Of a stretch of DNA of 64,000 nt, positions 13,329 to 25,189 are shown in pieces. Origin of the DNA: Pegea sp. RAD2-039 (lineage: Eukaryota > Chordata > Thaliacea > Salpida > Salpidae); NCBI GenBank assembly GCA_034620365.1, contig JAQGEQ010000043.1, positions 992,001-1,056,000 of the forward strand. Reading direction: 5' to 3'. Each line of letters begins with the position of its first letter. Within the stretch, counting starts at the first letter, position 1. The translations under genes were made by a program, and so were the position numbers. The notes below the pieces were generated by a model that saw only the letters and a program-made list of their open reading frames with translations, had not been told where the DNA came from and did not search any database.

Positions 13329-15403
13329 TCAAATCTTACGATCCATATCAAAGGTCGAATGATCATTTAACAGTGTATCAAAAATGTCCTCATTTTCGTC
13401 GGGTTCGATTGCCAAGACATTTTCAAACATCTGTCAAAAGAAGAGTTTTAAAATAACCTTTTTTGCTAACTTATAAATAAAGTTACACTTAAACATAAAA
13501 AGTATTTACTTTCTATTACTTAGCTAAAAATTAACACCAGATAGCAACTAACCTTCCCTCCTTTCCTATTAAAAAACACCTTTGGAGAACGATCATCATC
13601 TGCAACTTCTAGAAAGCAGTCATCAGCAAGGTTCTCATCGGAAAAGTAGCTACATATATGATATTTTACCTCTGTAGTGATTTCAACGAAACTATATTCA
13701 CTCACCCACTTGTGTCATCAAGCAGACTACATACACTGCAATTAATGGGTGATCTACCTGGTCCTCTTGGAACAGGGTTCTTTTCTTGCTGATTTTTACT
13801 ATAAAACCGAGTTGCACCCCCGTGATACTCACTACGTTGTCTCTTCCAAATATAGTGATCTGGGCGAATTTGCATGACCTACAAATTAAGGTAATAAATG
13901 GAAAATATTACTCATTCTTCTTTATCTTAACGCTACAACTTAGCTTTCATGAAAACTAAAATTCAACCTTTAAATTTAAATTTATTTTCAACCTTTTCAC
14001 ACAATCTCTTATTAACTGCAGCTCGGAAGTTCATTTTTTTCCACATTATAACGCGTTGGTCGAGAAAACTTTTATATAAAACACGCCAGTTTTTACCAAG
14101 TGACCAAGGAAATATCTCATACTTATAGTCCTCTTCGTCTTCTTCGATATCATTAGCTAAGTATCTAATTAATAATTGTAAGTCGAATAATTTCACAGTC
14201 GATATTGATCTTTAATAATTAAATTTGTTTCATAAAGTATTTCAAAATAACAGAAAAAAACAAACTACCAAACTTTTGATATAGCGATTAATAAAAACAA
14301 GATTTTCGAGTAAACCACAATTAAATTAATAAAAATTATGAATAAAAGAAACTTACAGAGCAATAAAAAAGTTCATACAATTATACTCTGGCAACGGCAA
14401 TGATATTCTTTGAAAATAGATGAATACCATGGATAGAAGATAATTATCAGATATACGATAGCATGTGTCCAGAGAAAGAAACTCAAATATCAATTTATGA
14501 TCTAAAATTTTTTTTCAAAAGATACTAAATAAAACTGCAAACTAATATTATCTAATTTGAACAAACCAAAAATATCAAAAAATGCATTTATTTTATCATC
14601 AGTAAAAGTAATTTCATCATTTTTTTTCAGCCTTTTTATAGCAGGCTCCTGGATGCTTTGATTTTCTGATCTAAAAAAAATTTAAGGGATTAGCACATCT
14701 TACTTCATAAGCAATATTTTTATATTATTTTGAAATTATTTATAACGAAACATTATCACAGTTATCGTAGAAAAAGTCTAGGCTATTGAAACATTTAAAA
14801 TGTTTATAGTGTCCTGTTTGTCTTAAAAAATAATTTTTTGTATTTAGTCGTAAATAAAATATTTCTTTGTTTGGAAGTGTGACAGAAACGTTTATGTAAA
14901 ATTTCAGATACAATAATTAGTTAAATGTCAAAAATTAATAGAAAAGTAGTTTCGCTATTTTTTTGATCTATAAAGCTCCAAGGCCAACAAAACCGATCAA
15001 ATTGGTCATAATAATAACAAACAAATCGTTCTCTATACTTGACGGTTGTTCCAAAAAAAAAGATATTATTATTATTATCCTATCTTGTTTTAAATATTTA
15101 TTATGTTTTACATTTTTTATCGTAAATATGTGTAAAAGTACTCAAAATAAATTCTAATGATCTTTCTACGATGAATTAGAAAAAATTATTTTATATTGGT
15201 ACAATTACTATTATGCAAAATCTTAACTATCAAAAAAGATTTTTACTATTACCATTAACTAATTTTATAATTATTCATACTACATAAAAAGGAAAAGTAA
15301 AAATAGCTTAAAAAAGTTGAGAATAAATTATAAAACACCTGCATCTTTTCGTAGCTGGCGGAGTAAATCGTAGAACATACGACAAACACATTTTAGAAGC
15401 CAT
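13329..15403 (-). CDS. Speedy/RINGO family CDK activator
   Basis: Seven exons, read downward: 15403-15339, 14670-14567, 14501-14357, 14164-13993, 13878-13706, 13649-13553 and 13430-13329. Phases agree, giving about 285 residues; human SPDYA has 313. The Speedy/RINGO core spans about residues 50-185. It begins with INAFFDIFD, continues with DNYLLSMVFIYFQR and NFFIALYLANDIEEDEED, and then KYEIFPWSLGKNWR, MNFRAAVNKRLCEKV and DHYIWKRQRS. A PRGPGRSPINCSVC segment follows, as in SPDYA. Such proteins bind and activate CDK1/CDK2 without a cyclin, notably in meiosis. The first exon is less certain: it was chosen because it supplies an ATG (15403, or 15391) and a donor whose phase fits exon 2 across a 668-bp intron. 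The rest is secure. Confidence 0.9.
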
Positions 15404-17140
15404 TTAAAAGATAACAATTTATTTAAAAATAATAATGTTAAAATGAATAAAAGTCCTAAGTCACAAAAAAATATTTTACTCAATAATTACGATCAACAAT
15501 AGTAACAAATATTATTATGAATTATTATTAAAAAGATACGATTTAATTGCTGATTAATTCTAAAATTAATAATAAATTTAATTAAATTACAATATCAAAA
15601 AAGTTGAATTTTAATTGAATCAACAAATAATATCAATAAATGAGCTAAAGAAAACCAGAAAACAGCTAGGTGAATGTCTCAAAATATGTAAAATTAAAAT
15701 ATCGAATTAAAAAATAATCACTATACTAATTTTAAACAGCTTTAAAGTAACTACAAATATTTAGAAATAAGTTATTGTATAGATGTTAGTAAACAAAAGC
15801 TTGTCACAGTGATGACCACGGAAAATCTAGACTTAAATAAATAAACAAGCAATTGAAGACATGATAGATGACGTAATATATATTTTGAAGATAACCGTCC
15901 TATTATGGTCATTACCAAAATCAAAAATTAAGTGTCAAATTTTTCTTTGTGAGCAATTGTTAACTTTAATAATCAAAAGATTGGTTTAATTAGTTAAATA
16001 TTATTTAATAGTTTTTAATTAGTCAAATGTATTTAAAATTATATTAAATATTTAACAATATTTTAAACATCTTAAAGATCTACCACTGAAATATTTTGTT
16101 TACACTTTAGATAAATTTTATATCATTTTACTTTTCATAAAAACATAGCAAACTCAACAAAAGAGAGTGTTAGAAGTCCAAAATTGGTTTATTATATCAT
16201 TGCAAAATGCTTTATGAATGCACAAATAAAGACGAGTTTTCTAATAACAATGACGACGTAAAAAAGTTATCTAAATAACTCAAACCTATTTTATAAGTAA
16301 AAAACAAAATATAAAATTGAGAAGGTAGTCACTTTGTTTTGTTAAAAAAAAGTCTCTTCACATATACAAAAATTATTGTACTACTATTCTTATACTAAGT
16401 AATTTTTAATTTTAAGTGTTTTGGGATCGGATGTAAATACTTTTAGAAATCTCAATACAGACTCAAATAATTTTTTAACACGAAACAATAAAATAATCAT
16501 ATATAGCATATTAGAAATTAATAGAAATTCAGATCTTTATTATAGGCGAAGGTTTGACAATAAAAACTTATTTAAGAATAACTGAATCTTCATTTGTACA
16601 AACTTCATTTAACATTAAACTTATTATAACAGTTTATGTCAAGTTATATTCTTCATAAAATATTAGAAAAGTTTACGTGAGGAAAACAATTGAATTCTAC
16701 CATTCAAATTTGGCAAAAGTGTTCATCTTGAAAAGTAGCTTTTTTCAAAACTTGCAATATCAAGTATAAAATAATGATACAATTAGTTAAGGATTTAAAA
16801 AAGACATGCAGCAAGAAAAAAAAGCTTTCAATGCTTTTAAAGTTTAAAAAAGCCTTACTATAATTTATTTGATTGGAATAAAACAATTACATATTATTTT
16901 TATAAGCGTAATGAGTATCAAAATAGTTGCTTTTCTGATAGATCGTCTTACCCTTGGCTATCATATGCAAGATCGATCTTAAGTTTTTCTAAAGTTAATT
17001 TTGTTTGTCAAACTACTAAATCAGCTCATTTAGTTTTTCTTATTTAACCCTTGGCTGTGAGTTAAAAATTCTTCAGCTTTTATAGCGAACATGGTAAACT
17101 AGATAGAATTATATAGAATTAAGCAGAAATTTTGTAAACA
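15404..17140. other. gene-free A+T-rich DNA
   Basis: Intergenic DNA between the Speedy start and the 3' end of DDX20. It is highly A+T-rich with many stops in all frames. I see no recognisable element until the tRNA-like repeat near 17145. Confidence 0.5.
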
Positions 17141-17144
17141 CAGA

Positions 17145-17310
17145 AATAAAGTGCCTAGAGCTTTTAGCTTCCTACCGCCCACCATTTCAAGCCTCCTGAC
17201 ACCTAGATTACATGCCACAACACCCGGCTTTTGTGTTCTACCTGGGATTCGAGCTAACACAACTTATAAATCAAAGTTTTTATCTAGCGACTAAACAAGC
17301 ACGCTTTACT
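17145..17310 (-). repeat. tRNA-like SINE head, second family
   Basis: On the minus strand, from about 17310 to 17215, there is a tRNA-like segment. It has an A-box-like TTTAGTCGCTAGAT, an anticodon-stem-like ACTTTGATTTATAAGT and a B-box-like AGCTCGAATCCCAGG. A G+C-richer body follows (GCCGGGTGTTGTGGC, GGTGGGCGGTAGG). The body does not resemble the SINE copies near 0.6 and 8 kb, so it is probably a separate tRNA-derived family or a decayed tRNA pseudogene with an attached body. Confidence 0.5.
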
Positions 17311-17440
17311 ATTTGTTTTATTTTTTAATAAACTCCACTATAGATATCAGGATAAAATATAAAAACTAAGACACAATAGCTTCAGATATCGATGAAACAA
17401 CTTATAATTTAACGAAATGATTGTTATTACACTTGATTTG

Positions 17441-20400
17441 CTACTTAAGATGTTTCAGTAGATGCTGTAATGCATTATTGTAAACAAAATCAGCATACTT
17501 ATCATCGTTCAGCAGCATATTGGCAGTTTTATCGGGTTTTAAAACCTTGCTAGACAGATTTGCTGCTTTCAATTTAGTGGTACTTGAAGCGATGTTCAAC
17601 AACAAATTTTTCGGCGGATTTTGTTGACGTCCACTATAACTAGATTCATTTTCAGATAATTTAGCGCTTGAAGTATTTCCATGAATTTGATTTGAAGTAT
17701 TTCCATGATCCTCACTAACTAAGAAGCTCTCCTGTTCAAAAATAAAGTTTCGTGAATGATGTTGTAGCGGGGGTTGAAGTAAACTATTCAAACTGTTTTC
17801 TTGATCAAAATCTGCCATTTCATTTCTTTTATCAGATGAATTAAAAGGCTGTGAAGGCAGCTGATGCGTAAGATGATGACTTACGTCAGCATGAGGAAGA
17901 CATACACATGGAGGTGGCTTCATTACTAAATGATGATGATGATAGCAATAAGGACTAGGTGTAGCTGTAGGAGGCAACGGAATGTATTTGATTTTCTTAA
18001 AGAATGGATTACTAATATCTGAAATTTCAGAAGCTATCTTATTTTTACGATGCTTTGCGGTGCTAGCTTGTTTTAAGCTTGCACTACCTTTTGAACTAGA
18101 TGATGTAGATCTTTCAGATTTAGATCCTTCAGAGTCAGATGATGGAGATCCTTCAGAGTCAGATGATGCAGATCTTTCAGAGTCAGATGATGCAGATCCT
18201 TCAGAGTCAGATGATGGAGATCCTTCAGAGTCAGATGATGCAGATCTTTCAGAGCCAGATGAAAATTCAGAAGTTGAATCACTTTTCAAATTTGACAGAT
18301 CTACATGAGCGACGTGATTTCGATTTCTGTTATGCTCGTAACATCCATCACAATCATGTTTGATTGGTTGATTAAAATCCATCATATACTTTAAATCTTT
18401 ACCAATATCTTCAGAAGTCATATGTAAGTAATAAGTGTTGATGCGATATTGATCAAAATCAGCTGTCAAGTCGTTTATGTCACAAATTTTCAGATTTTCA
18501 TCATCTTGACAAACTTCTGACTTTGGTTTATCTTCCTTGAGAGTTCTACGTTTCTTTTCTCTGATTTTTTTATTTTTGTTGCTTTTCTTAGCAGTTTTTC
18601 TACCAGATTGTATCGATATCTCATTATTCGGACGAAGTAGTTCCTTTACTTTTTCACTGTTGGAGTCAATCGTAACCAAATCGAGCGACACTTCCTCATT
18701 CATTTGTGTATCCGATGAAAGACGATCTTTATTGACTAGGGTATCATCACGTGACTCATCAACTGATAGTGGCTAGTGAACAAAATAGAAATCAAACACC
18801 CTGATTAAATGGCTTGTAACCAACTTTAACTGGTTCTTCTGTTCCATCAGTGACAAGTTTCAACTCATGTTGATAGCCATCAGGATACAGAGATTGTGGA
18901 TATAACTGAATAGGTAAGTTACATTTCTCGACAATTGAACAAAATCTGCTCCCTTCGGAAGTTGGGTTGACCAGTGTAAAAGCTTTCCCTTCTCTGCCAT
19001 AACTGAAAACAGAAGATTTTAACAAATGATGGAAAGCGAGTAGAGGTACTGACCGACCAGCTCTACCTATTCGGTGCAAGTAAGTTTCCCAACTAAAAGG
19101 TACGTCAAAGTTAACGACAAAATCGACGTTTCTGGCATCGATTCCACGCGCTGTTAGATCGGTGGAAATGAGGATCCTATAAAACATTTTCGAGTAAAAA
19201 ATTGGTAAGTTTAAAAAGAAAAAAAGGAAACTTGGTTTTGTTGCGTTTTTATGCAAATGAGCAAATTAACCTGCATCGGAAGTTCTTCAGCCTATTAACA
19301 GCGTCTATTCGTTCATCTTGAGTTAAGTGACTGGATATGAAAGTTGTGGGCCAACCTGATCTTACCAACAACGTATTGAGTTGGTCACAGCTAAACAAAG
19401 AAATTTCATATCAACTTTGAAAAGCTTTAAAAGTAAATTTGAAATACATACATGTAATGCGAATTACAAAAAACCAAAGCTTGGTTGAACTGACTCGATT
19501 TGAAAAGGTTGCTAATTACAATCACTTTTTCATTCAGCTGTAATGAAGGGTACTGAGCTGGCTTGGTAGTCACGTAGAATTGTTTCAGGCCTAAGTGAAA
19601 GATTTCAACGTTTAGCCTCATCTAGATCAGAACTCTAAGTTACAAAAGTTGAAAATTGAAAATGACTTACCTAAGAGCGACAAATTTTTGGGGTTTAAAG
19701 AAACTCGTTTGGGAGACTCCATATATAACTTGATGTATTCTTGAAGATCAGCTGAATATGTAGCTGATATAGCAAGTATTTGCTTTCTTTTTGGCATTGT
19801 AGAAAAAATCCAACTGAAAATCAATTTTTTAATTTAGAAAATTTCGAAAAATTTTGTTTTGTAAAATCCTCAGAATAATTAGTTAACAAATGTTGACTTT
19901 ACTTACTTGATTTGATCATTATTTCCAAAGGATTTTGCTACTAGTTTGTCAGCTTCATCAAGAACAAATATTCGAACATTAGTTGTTTTCATTACTTCTA
20001 ATTTAATTAAATGCATTATTCTTCCTGTAATAAGTTGAATGGAAATATATTATAATTTTATAGTTATGTCGATTTATTATATTTGTTTATTTATAACTGG
20101 TAATAAAAAGCGATTCACGGACAGTCACTATAAACCAAGAAAAGTAAAAGATAGAGACTATTTCGTGGAAGTAGGAGTTTGGCTAGGGCACAATGCATAG
20201 GTCTTGGATTACATTAGAGAGTGAAAGTAAGTAACGGTATTTGGAAAAGGGATTCAACATTAAAACTGCGTAGCATATGCGCTATCAATACATAATATAT
20301 ATCATAGTAATAAATATTCTATATAAATACAAATTTATAATTTAGTAAATGATATTCAATCTATTCAATAATTTAAATAAGGACTTTAACAAAAGCTTTG

Positions 20401-22172
20401 ATAAAACTAACAACTAACAGATTGTGGCAAACAATTCGAAACAATTTCAAAAATTGATTTGACCACCACATTAATTATTAAACTTGGAATTTTGTTTAAC
20501 ATTTTGGTGTATAATTATTTATCTATCTTGTTAACCCAGTTGTGAGGGGTAATTGAAATATAAAAACTTACTACAAAAGCAGGAATATAATTCAGTTTTA
20601 TGTATTTATGTTACAACTAAATGACAAGTGGTTTATCAAATTAGCTCTTTATGAAATAGTTTGAATGATAACAACTATTAAACATTCAGAAAAATAAAAC
20701 ATTAAATTCAGTCTTGTGTCTACTCACTAGGACTAGAAACTATCTACAGACACATGTTGCAAATAGTGATAAAAATAAATTCAAATTACCTGGGGTGCCG
20801 ATAGCAATTTGGCAAGATTCCAAGTTCTTTTTATCAGTTTCTAATGAAGTTCCACCAATGAAACAATTAACTTTCAAATCTTTATAGTGTACTCCTATGG
20901 CTGATATAACCTCATAAATTTGCAAAGCAATTTCACGGGTGGGTGCAAGAATTAATACCTAAAAATATAAATAAACTTACATAAGTATAAGGGCTATAAA
21001 ATAAATAAAAAATCAAGCTTCAAGCCAGACACTTTTATAAGTTTAATAGTGATGAGCAAGTTAACTAATCAAAAAGTGATATTTGATATATACTGAGTTT
21101 TAAGGGCTTAAAAACTTACATAAACATCAACCAACTAATGAACTGCATGAGTTTAAAGATCAAGCTTTAATTGTATTTATGTGTAACAAGTAAAAAAGAT
21201 TTAAAAATATTATGATACTAACAATATAACTTTCATCAGAGAAATTTTTAATTATTGGTTAATGAGTACATTTATCAAACTTTTAAAATAAATTAGAATA
21301 TAACTTAACAAGCTGTCTGTCTAATATTTATACACTTATTTATATTTTCATTCAACAAATGGCTGCAAGTAACAGAATATACAGCTCTTTTACCAAACAA
21401 AACAATATGATTGTAGAGAAATAAAGAAAAAGTACCACAGTTCAGTAATTAAGGAAAAATAAACTGCAGAGGCATAAATATAATAAGTTAGAAATATAAA
21501 ATAGGTACAAAAAAAAGTTTTAATCCACCAAAAACTTTAATTACCCAAAAGTATGAAATAGAAAACTTTAATGCTACAAACATACTTTAATTGATCAAAA
21601 ATTATATGATAAAAAAATAAACTTTAAAGAAATTTCTGATAAAAGAATCTTACTTGGACAGCATGAAAAGATAGGTTAATACCTTCTAACGCTATAACTG
21701 CAAAAACACAAGTTTTTCCGGTTCCAGATTTAGCTTGCACAATTAAATCTAAACATATAACTTTTTAAGCTTCTGATATATAAAATTAGTACTAAACATT
21801 CCAATTTATGCACAGTTTTCACTAAAATAAAATGATTTATCTTCTTATTATACTTCTTCAATTATATTTTATATTAGCCATTTAGCTTTGAATGGTAAGG
21901 TTTGTTATCTTAAACTTTGTGTCATATAGAATTAATGATACAATAGCCAAAAATATAAAACTGAAATTACCAACTCCCATTCTACCAATAGGTATGGCCT
22001 TTGCTTGAATTGGTGATGGTTGATAAAATCCAGCACTCTTTAGGCCAGATAAAGTTTCATCTTTTAAACAAAAGTCATGAAACTCTTGCTTATGATTAGT
22101 TGTAACATCACATGTTCTTTGGAGTGATAAATCATGAGCAATAATTAATGATTTAGATTCCTTTTTTACCAT
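17441..22172 (-). CDS. DDX20: DEAD-box RNA helicase DDX20 (Gemin3)
   Basis: Ten exons, read downward: 22172-21971, 21748-21654, 20958-20790, 20024-19907, 19813-19671, 19590-19452, 19390-19271, 19176-19054, 19002-18800 and 18762-17441. All phases agree, giving about 877 residues (human 824). Motifs in order: Q motif (GFYQPSPIQ), I (AKSGTGKT), Ia (APTREIA), Ib (GTPGR), II (VLDEAD, about residue 178), III (SAT), V ([10 protein letters not shown]) and VI (HRIGRAGR, about residues 362-369). The best family match is DDX20, through [40 protein letters not shown] spacing and [11 protein letters not shown]. In animals Gemin3 is part of the SMN complex that assembles spliceosomal snRNPs. The last exon encodes about 440 residues of low-complexity tail: a basic region, a [12 protein letters not shown] segment, then Ser/Asp/Glu repeats. 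Confidence 0.95.
18107..18262 (-). repeat. 24-bp tandem repeat coding SSDSEGS(A/P) units in DDX20
   Basis: About six imperfect 24-bp units lie inside the last DDX20 exon. Each encodes an eight-residue [16 protein letters not shown] or SSDSERSA unit, giving an acidic, serine-rich tract with many potential casein-kinase-2-type sites. The units differ by a few bases. The antisense strand and another frame are also open through the repeat, which creates spurious reading frames there. Confidence 0.85.
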
Positions 22173-23280
22173 TATAGGTTTATAAGCTAAACAGAGAAAA
22201 AAAGGTAAATAAGATAGTAAGATATTACAAAAAGTAGTAAAAAAGCTTAACGAATTTTTAACATTAATTTAGTTGCTACATAATGCCAATAAAATAATTT
22301 AAATTTTAATATTCAAAATAGCAAGAAGTATAATGACTACCAGGTCTTAATTAATAAATAAAATATAATAAAATTGATCTTAAAAACTACATATACTACT
22401 ATCTGCTAAAATACTTTTTAATGAAATAACAAAACAGCTCAATAGTAATAATGCTAAAAAGTGAGAATGTGATAAACACACATTTTTATATATTTATTTG
22501 TTGATTAAACTTTTATATTTATCTAAAATTATCACATTTTAGATTTATAATATAATATTACAAATTGTTATAACCTAATAATAATGACGTGATAAAATGG
22601 TTTTAACTTAGGCTAACATGTGATATTTAATATATTATATAAAAAAATAATAACATACAATAAATTATTTAGTAGAAAGTAAATTGGAAACGTAGTTCAT
22701 TGTTTCCAAATATTAAAAAGTTTTCAAGGTAATTTATGAACCTAATAACAATCACGTTATTAAAATATTAAAAAAATCTTTGCAAATTCTGCAAAGGTCT
22801 ACACAATTACTCTATCAAACTCTAATACTTAGAAACAAAAAAAAATTTAATAAATTAAGCAAATAAGTTATTGAACACATTTACTACATGTTTAATTTTT
22901 GTGTTTTCTAAGAAAAGGCCATTTTATCAAAGACACTTTGATGCAAAATATATAATTTGTTTAGTATACAAATTTAATAGATATTTTAAAATTTAATAGT
23001 CTAATTAAAAAGTAACAATAATAAATAGCCCCAAAACTTGAGAAATTTACAACATTTAAAAAACCTTTTTTATGCAAACAAACTAAAGCAGACTCTTCCT
23101 TCAAATCTCTGAACAAAAATCTTTGTATAGCTTGTAAGAAATCTATTCCTAATTTCTACGTCGGAAGAGAAAGTGCAAACTTATTTTCACCTAGCAAGAA
23201 AATGTTTTTTGGCTTTATAAATCACAAGTGTAATGCACGATCTTAAATGCTTGCTTGATATAATAACCAGCTTATGATAG
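22173..23280. other. gene-free upstream flank of DDX20
   Basis: A+T-rich DNA upstream of the DDX20 start. The promoter is presumably here, but no motif stands out and I see no gene. Confidence 0.5.
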
Positions 23281-23284
23281 GATA

Positions 23285-25187
23285 GAAGAATAACGCTGAA
23301 TTGCTACACAACCAATTTAATAGTGTTTTTATAACCGACAATAGTGACTTTTCTTTCCTACTCCGACATTATCGACAGATCTTGACATAACATTTGATGT
23401 GATAACTAAGGCTATATCTTCTTTAAAATCATCAGTTTCCAACACCCTTGGTTTTTTAAGGAACACTGCTTTCTCTTTATCACTACTTTCTAACATCACT
23501 CTGAGGGCGAGCTTCTCAAATGTAAAAGAAAGCTATCATTATTCCTATTTGTGGTATAGTTGAAATGTATAACAGTAAAGCATTTTGCCGCTGACGTAAA
23601 TGCGTTAAATGTCATTGTCGTATAGATGGTGGCCATTCAGTGATAGGCTTTGTGGTAGATATTAATTTGAATTAATTTGAAAAAAGCCCTATATAAATTT
23701 CATTATCATTACACTATTCCCGAAATTAAACTTAACTACAGACAGTTTTACTAACTTCAGTTATCTGTAGAACTAAAGAACATATCGTTTAAAATCATAT
23801 GACCAGTAATTTAATGAAGTACCATATTATTATATTATCTGATTTCCAGCATGGCTTCGTGAAACGGAGATCTTCTTTAAATCAACATCTCACTTTTCTT
23901 AATGAGCCCATAATGAAAGTAGTACTCCTTGATACATCATATATCTCGATTTTGCAAAGGCGTTTGATTCAGTCCCACACAACAAGCTTATTATTGTTTT
24001 ACAAACATTAATAATCAATAGCTTTATCTTAAAGTGGGTTGAAAATTATTTATCAGGTAGAATCCAACCAACTCGTGTTGAAAGATCTTTATATACTTCT
24101 AGTCAAATCATCAGTGGTGCTCTTCAGGGTTCCATTCTGGGTCCTCTACTCTGTTTAATTTTTATTGACGACCTCATCAGAAGAGTAGCAGTAGACGATC
24201 TCAGTGCGTTTGTGTATTCAGATAATATCAAGTTGTTATCTTACAATGCTTCAAAACTTCAAAACTTCAAATCAGAATCTGAACTAGTAGCTCGGAATCC
24301 AGCCCACAAAGTCTGAACTTATAACTTTCGCCCGTAAACCAGCTGCGAATTTCTTAAACCGATATTCCATCAATGAATTTATTATTCAACGAATATCTTC
24401 GGTCCTATACCTTGGCATTACCCTATCATCTGACTTTAAATGGCACAATTATGTTTCCAAAATCTTTGCAAAATCAATCAACCTTGTCTTATTATAAAGA
24501 CGTTTAGTTATAAGGATCAATACTTTTTTATCAATCTTTTCAAACTGTACGTACGTCCAATTCTTGAACACAATGTCAGTGCATGGATGCCATATCAAGT
24601 TAGTGATATCATAAAAATCAAATCTACTCAGGCAACATTTACAAGATTGGTATGCAGGAAAGTTAATATTAAATACGATAGTTATAAACATCGTCTTAGC
24701 TTCTTTAACTTAGATACTTTGAAAATTCAATGGGTTAAATACGACTTAATTCTTATTTTCAAAATTATTCACAACTTAATTGACCTTAAATTCGATGATT
24801 TCTTTTCCATTGGTCCTTCTTTCAAGTTATATCAACTGAAACGACATACATTACATTTCAATAAGCCCATATCACCTGGAACTTTGTTCAGAGCAAATTT
24901 TTTGTCATACCGCACAATTAGTACATGAAATCAGCTGCTATCAGATATTGCCATGCCAGACTCTCTCGCGTTGTTCAAGCTGAAGTTGAACTGTTTTAAT
25001 ATTGCTTCGTTTATCGTTTTTAAACTGTGATTCGTTTTAAATAACTTTTAAACTGTATAGGAATCACTCAAATGCCAAGTGGCTAATTTTTTTTTCTATT
25101 TGCACTTTTAAATATTTATTTGTGACAATGTGTGCTTATTTCAGGCACCCTTCTTCGCGTTTATTGTAATAAATAAATTACCTATTT
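23285..25187 (+). mobile_element. decayed non-LTR retrotransposon (Jockey/CR1-like LINE), copy 1
   Basis: Broken reverse-transcriptase frames run left to right. There is a linker with AELLHNQFNSVF (about 23298). The RT palm follows, with DFQHGFVKRRS (about 23844), a FDSVPHNKL block (about 23960), and SGALQGSILGPLLCLIF (about 24112). The catalytic box has become VYSDNIKL (about 24212), so the usual FADD-type pair is altered. The C-terminal region ends with the DSLALFKLKL-type segment common to this class. Stops and frameshifts are frequent. A short interspersed repeat (23561-23660) sits inside. The element ends near a TAATAAATAAA run at about 25170. Confidence 0.85.
23561..23660 (+). repeat. 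interspersed ~100-bp repeat, copy b
   Basis: It aligns over its length with 45898-46000 in the same orientation and with 8471-8568 in reverse. It interrupts the reverse-transcriptase frame of the surrounding LINE and so probably inserted after that element. Confidence 0.7.
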
Positions 25188-25189
25188 AC

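Noticed and set aside
12707-13366. Several 60-77-codon frames on both strands downstream of the GT31 gene
   Set aside because: Low-complexity K/N/S or F/L composition, no homology, and overlapping frames on opposite strands. I also checked them as a source of the missing GT7 domain and found no matching motif.
17982-18308. A plus-strand frame rich in Ser/Asp/Pro opposite DDX20
   Set aside because: It is the antisense shadow of the 24-bp repeat in the DDX20 last exon, where several frames are open because of the repeat.
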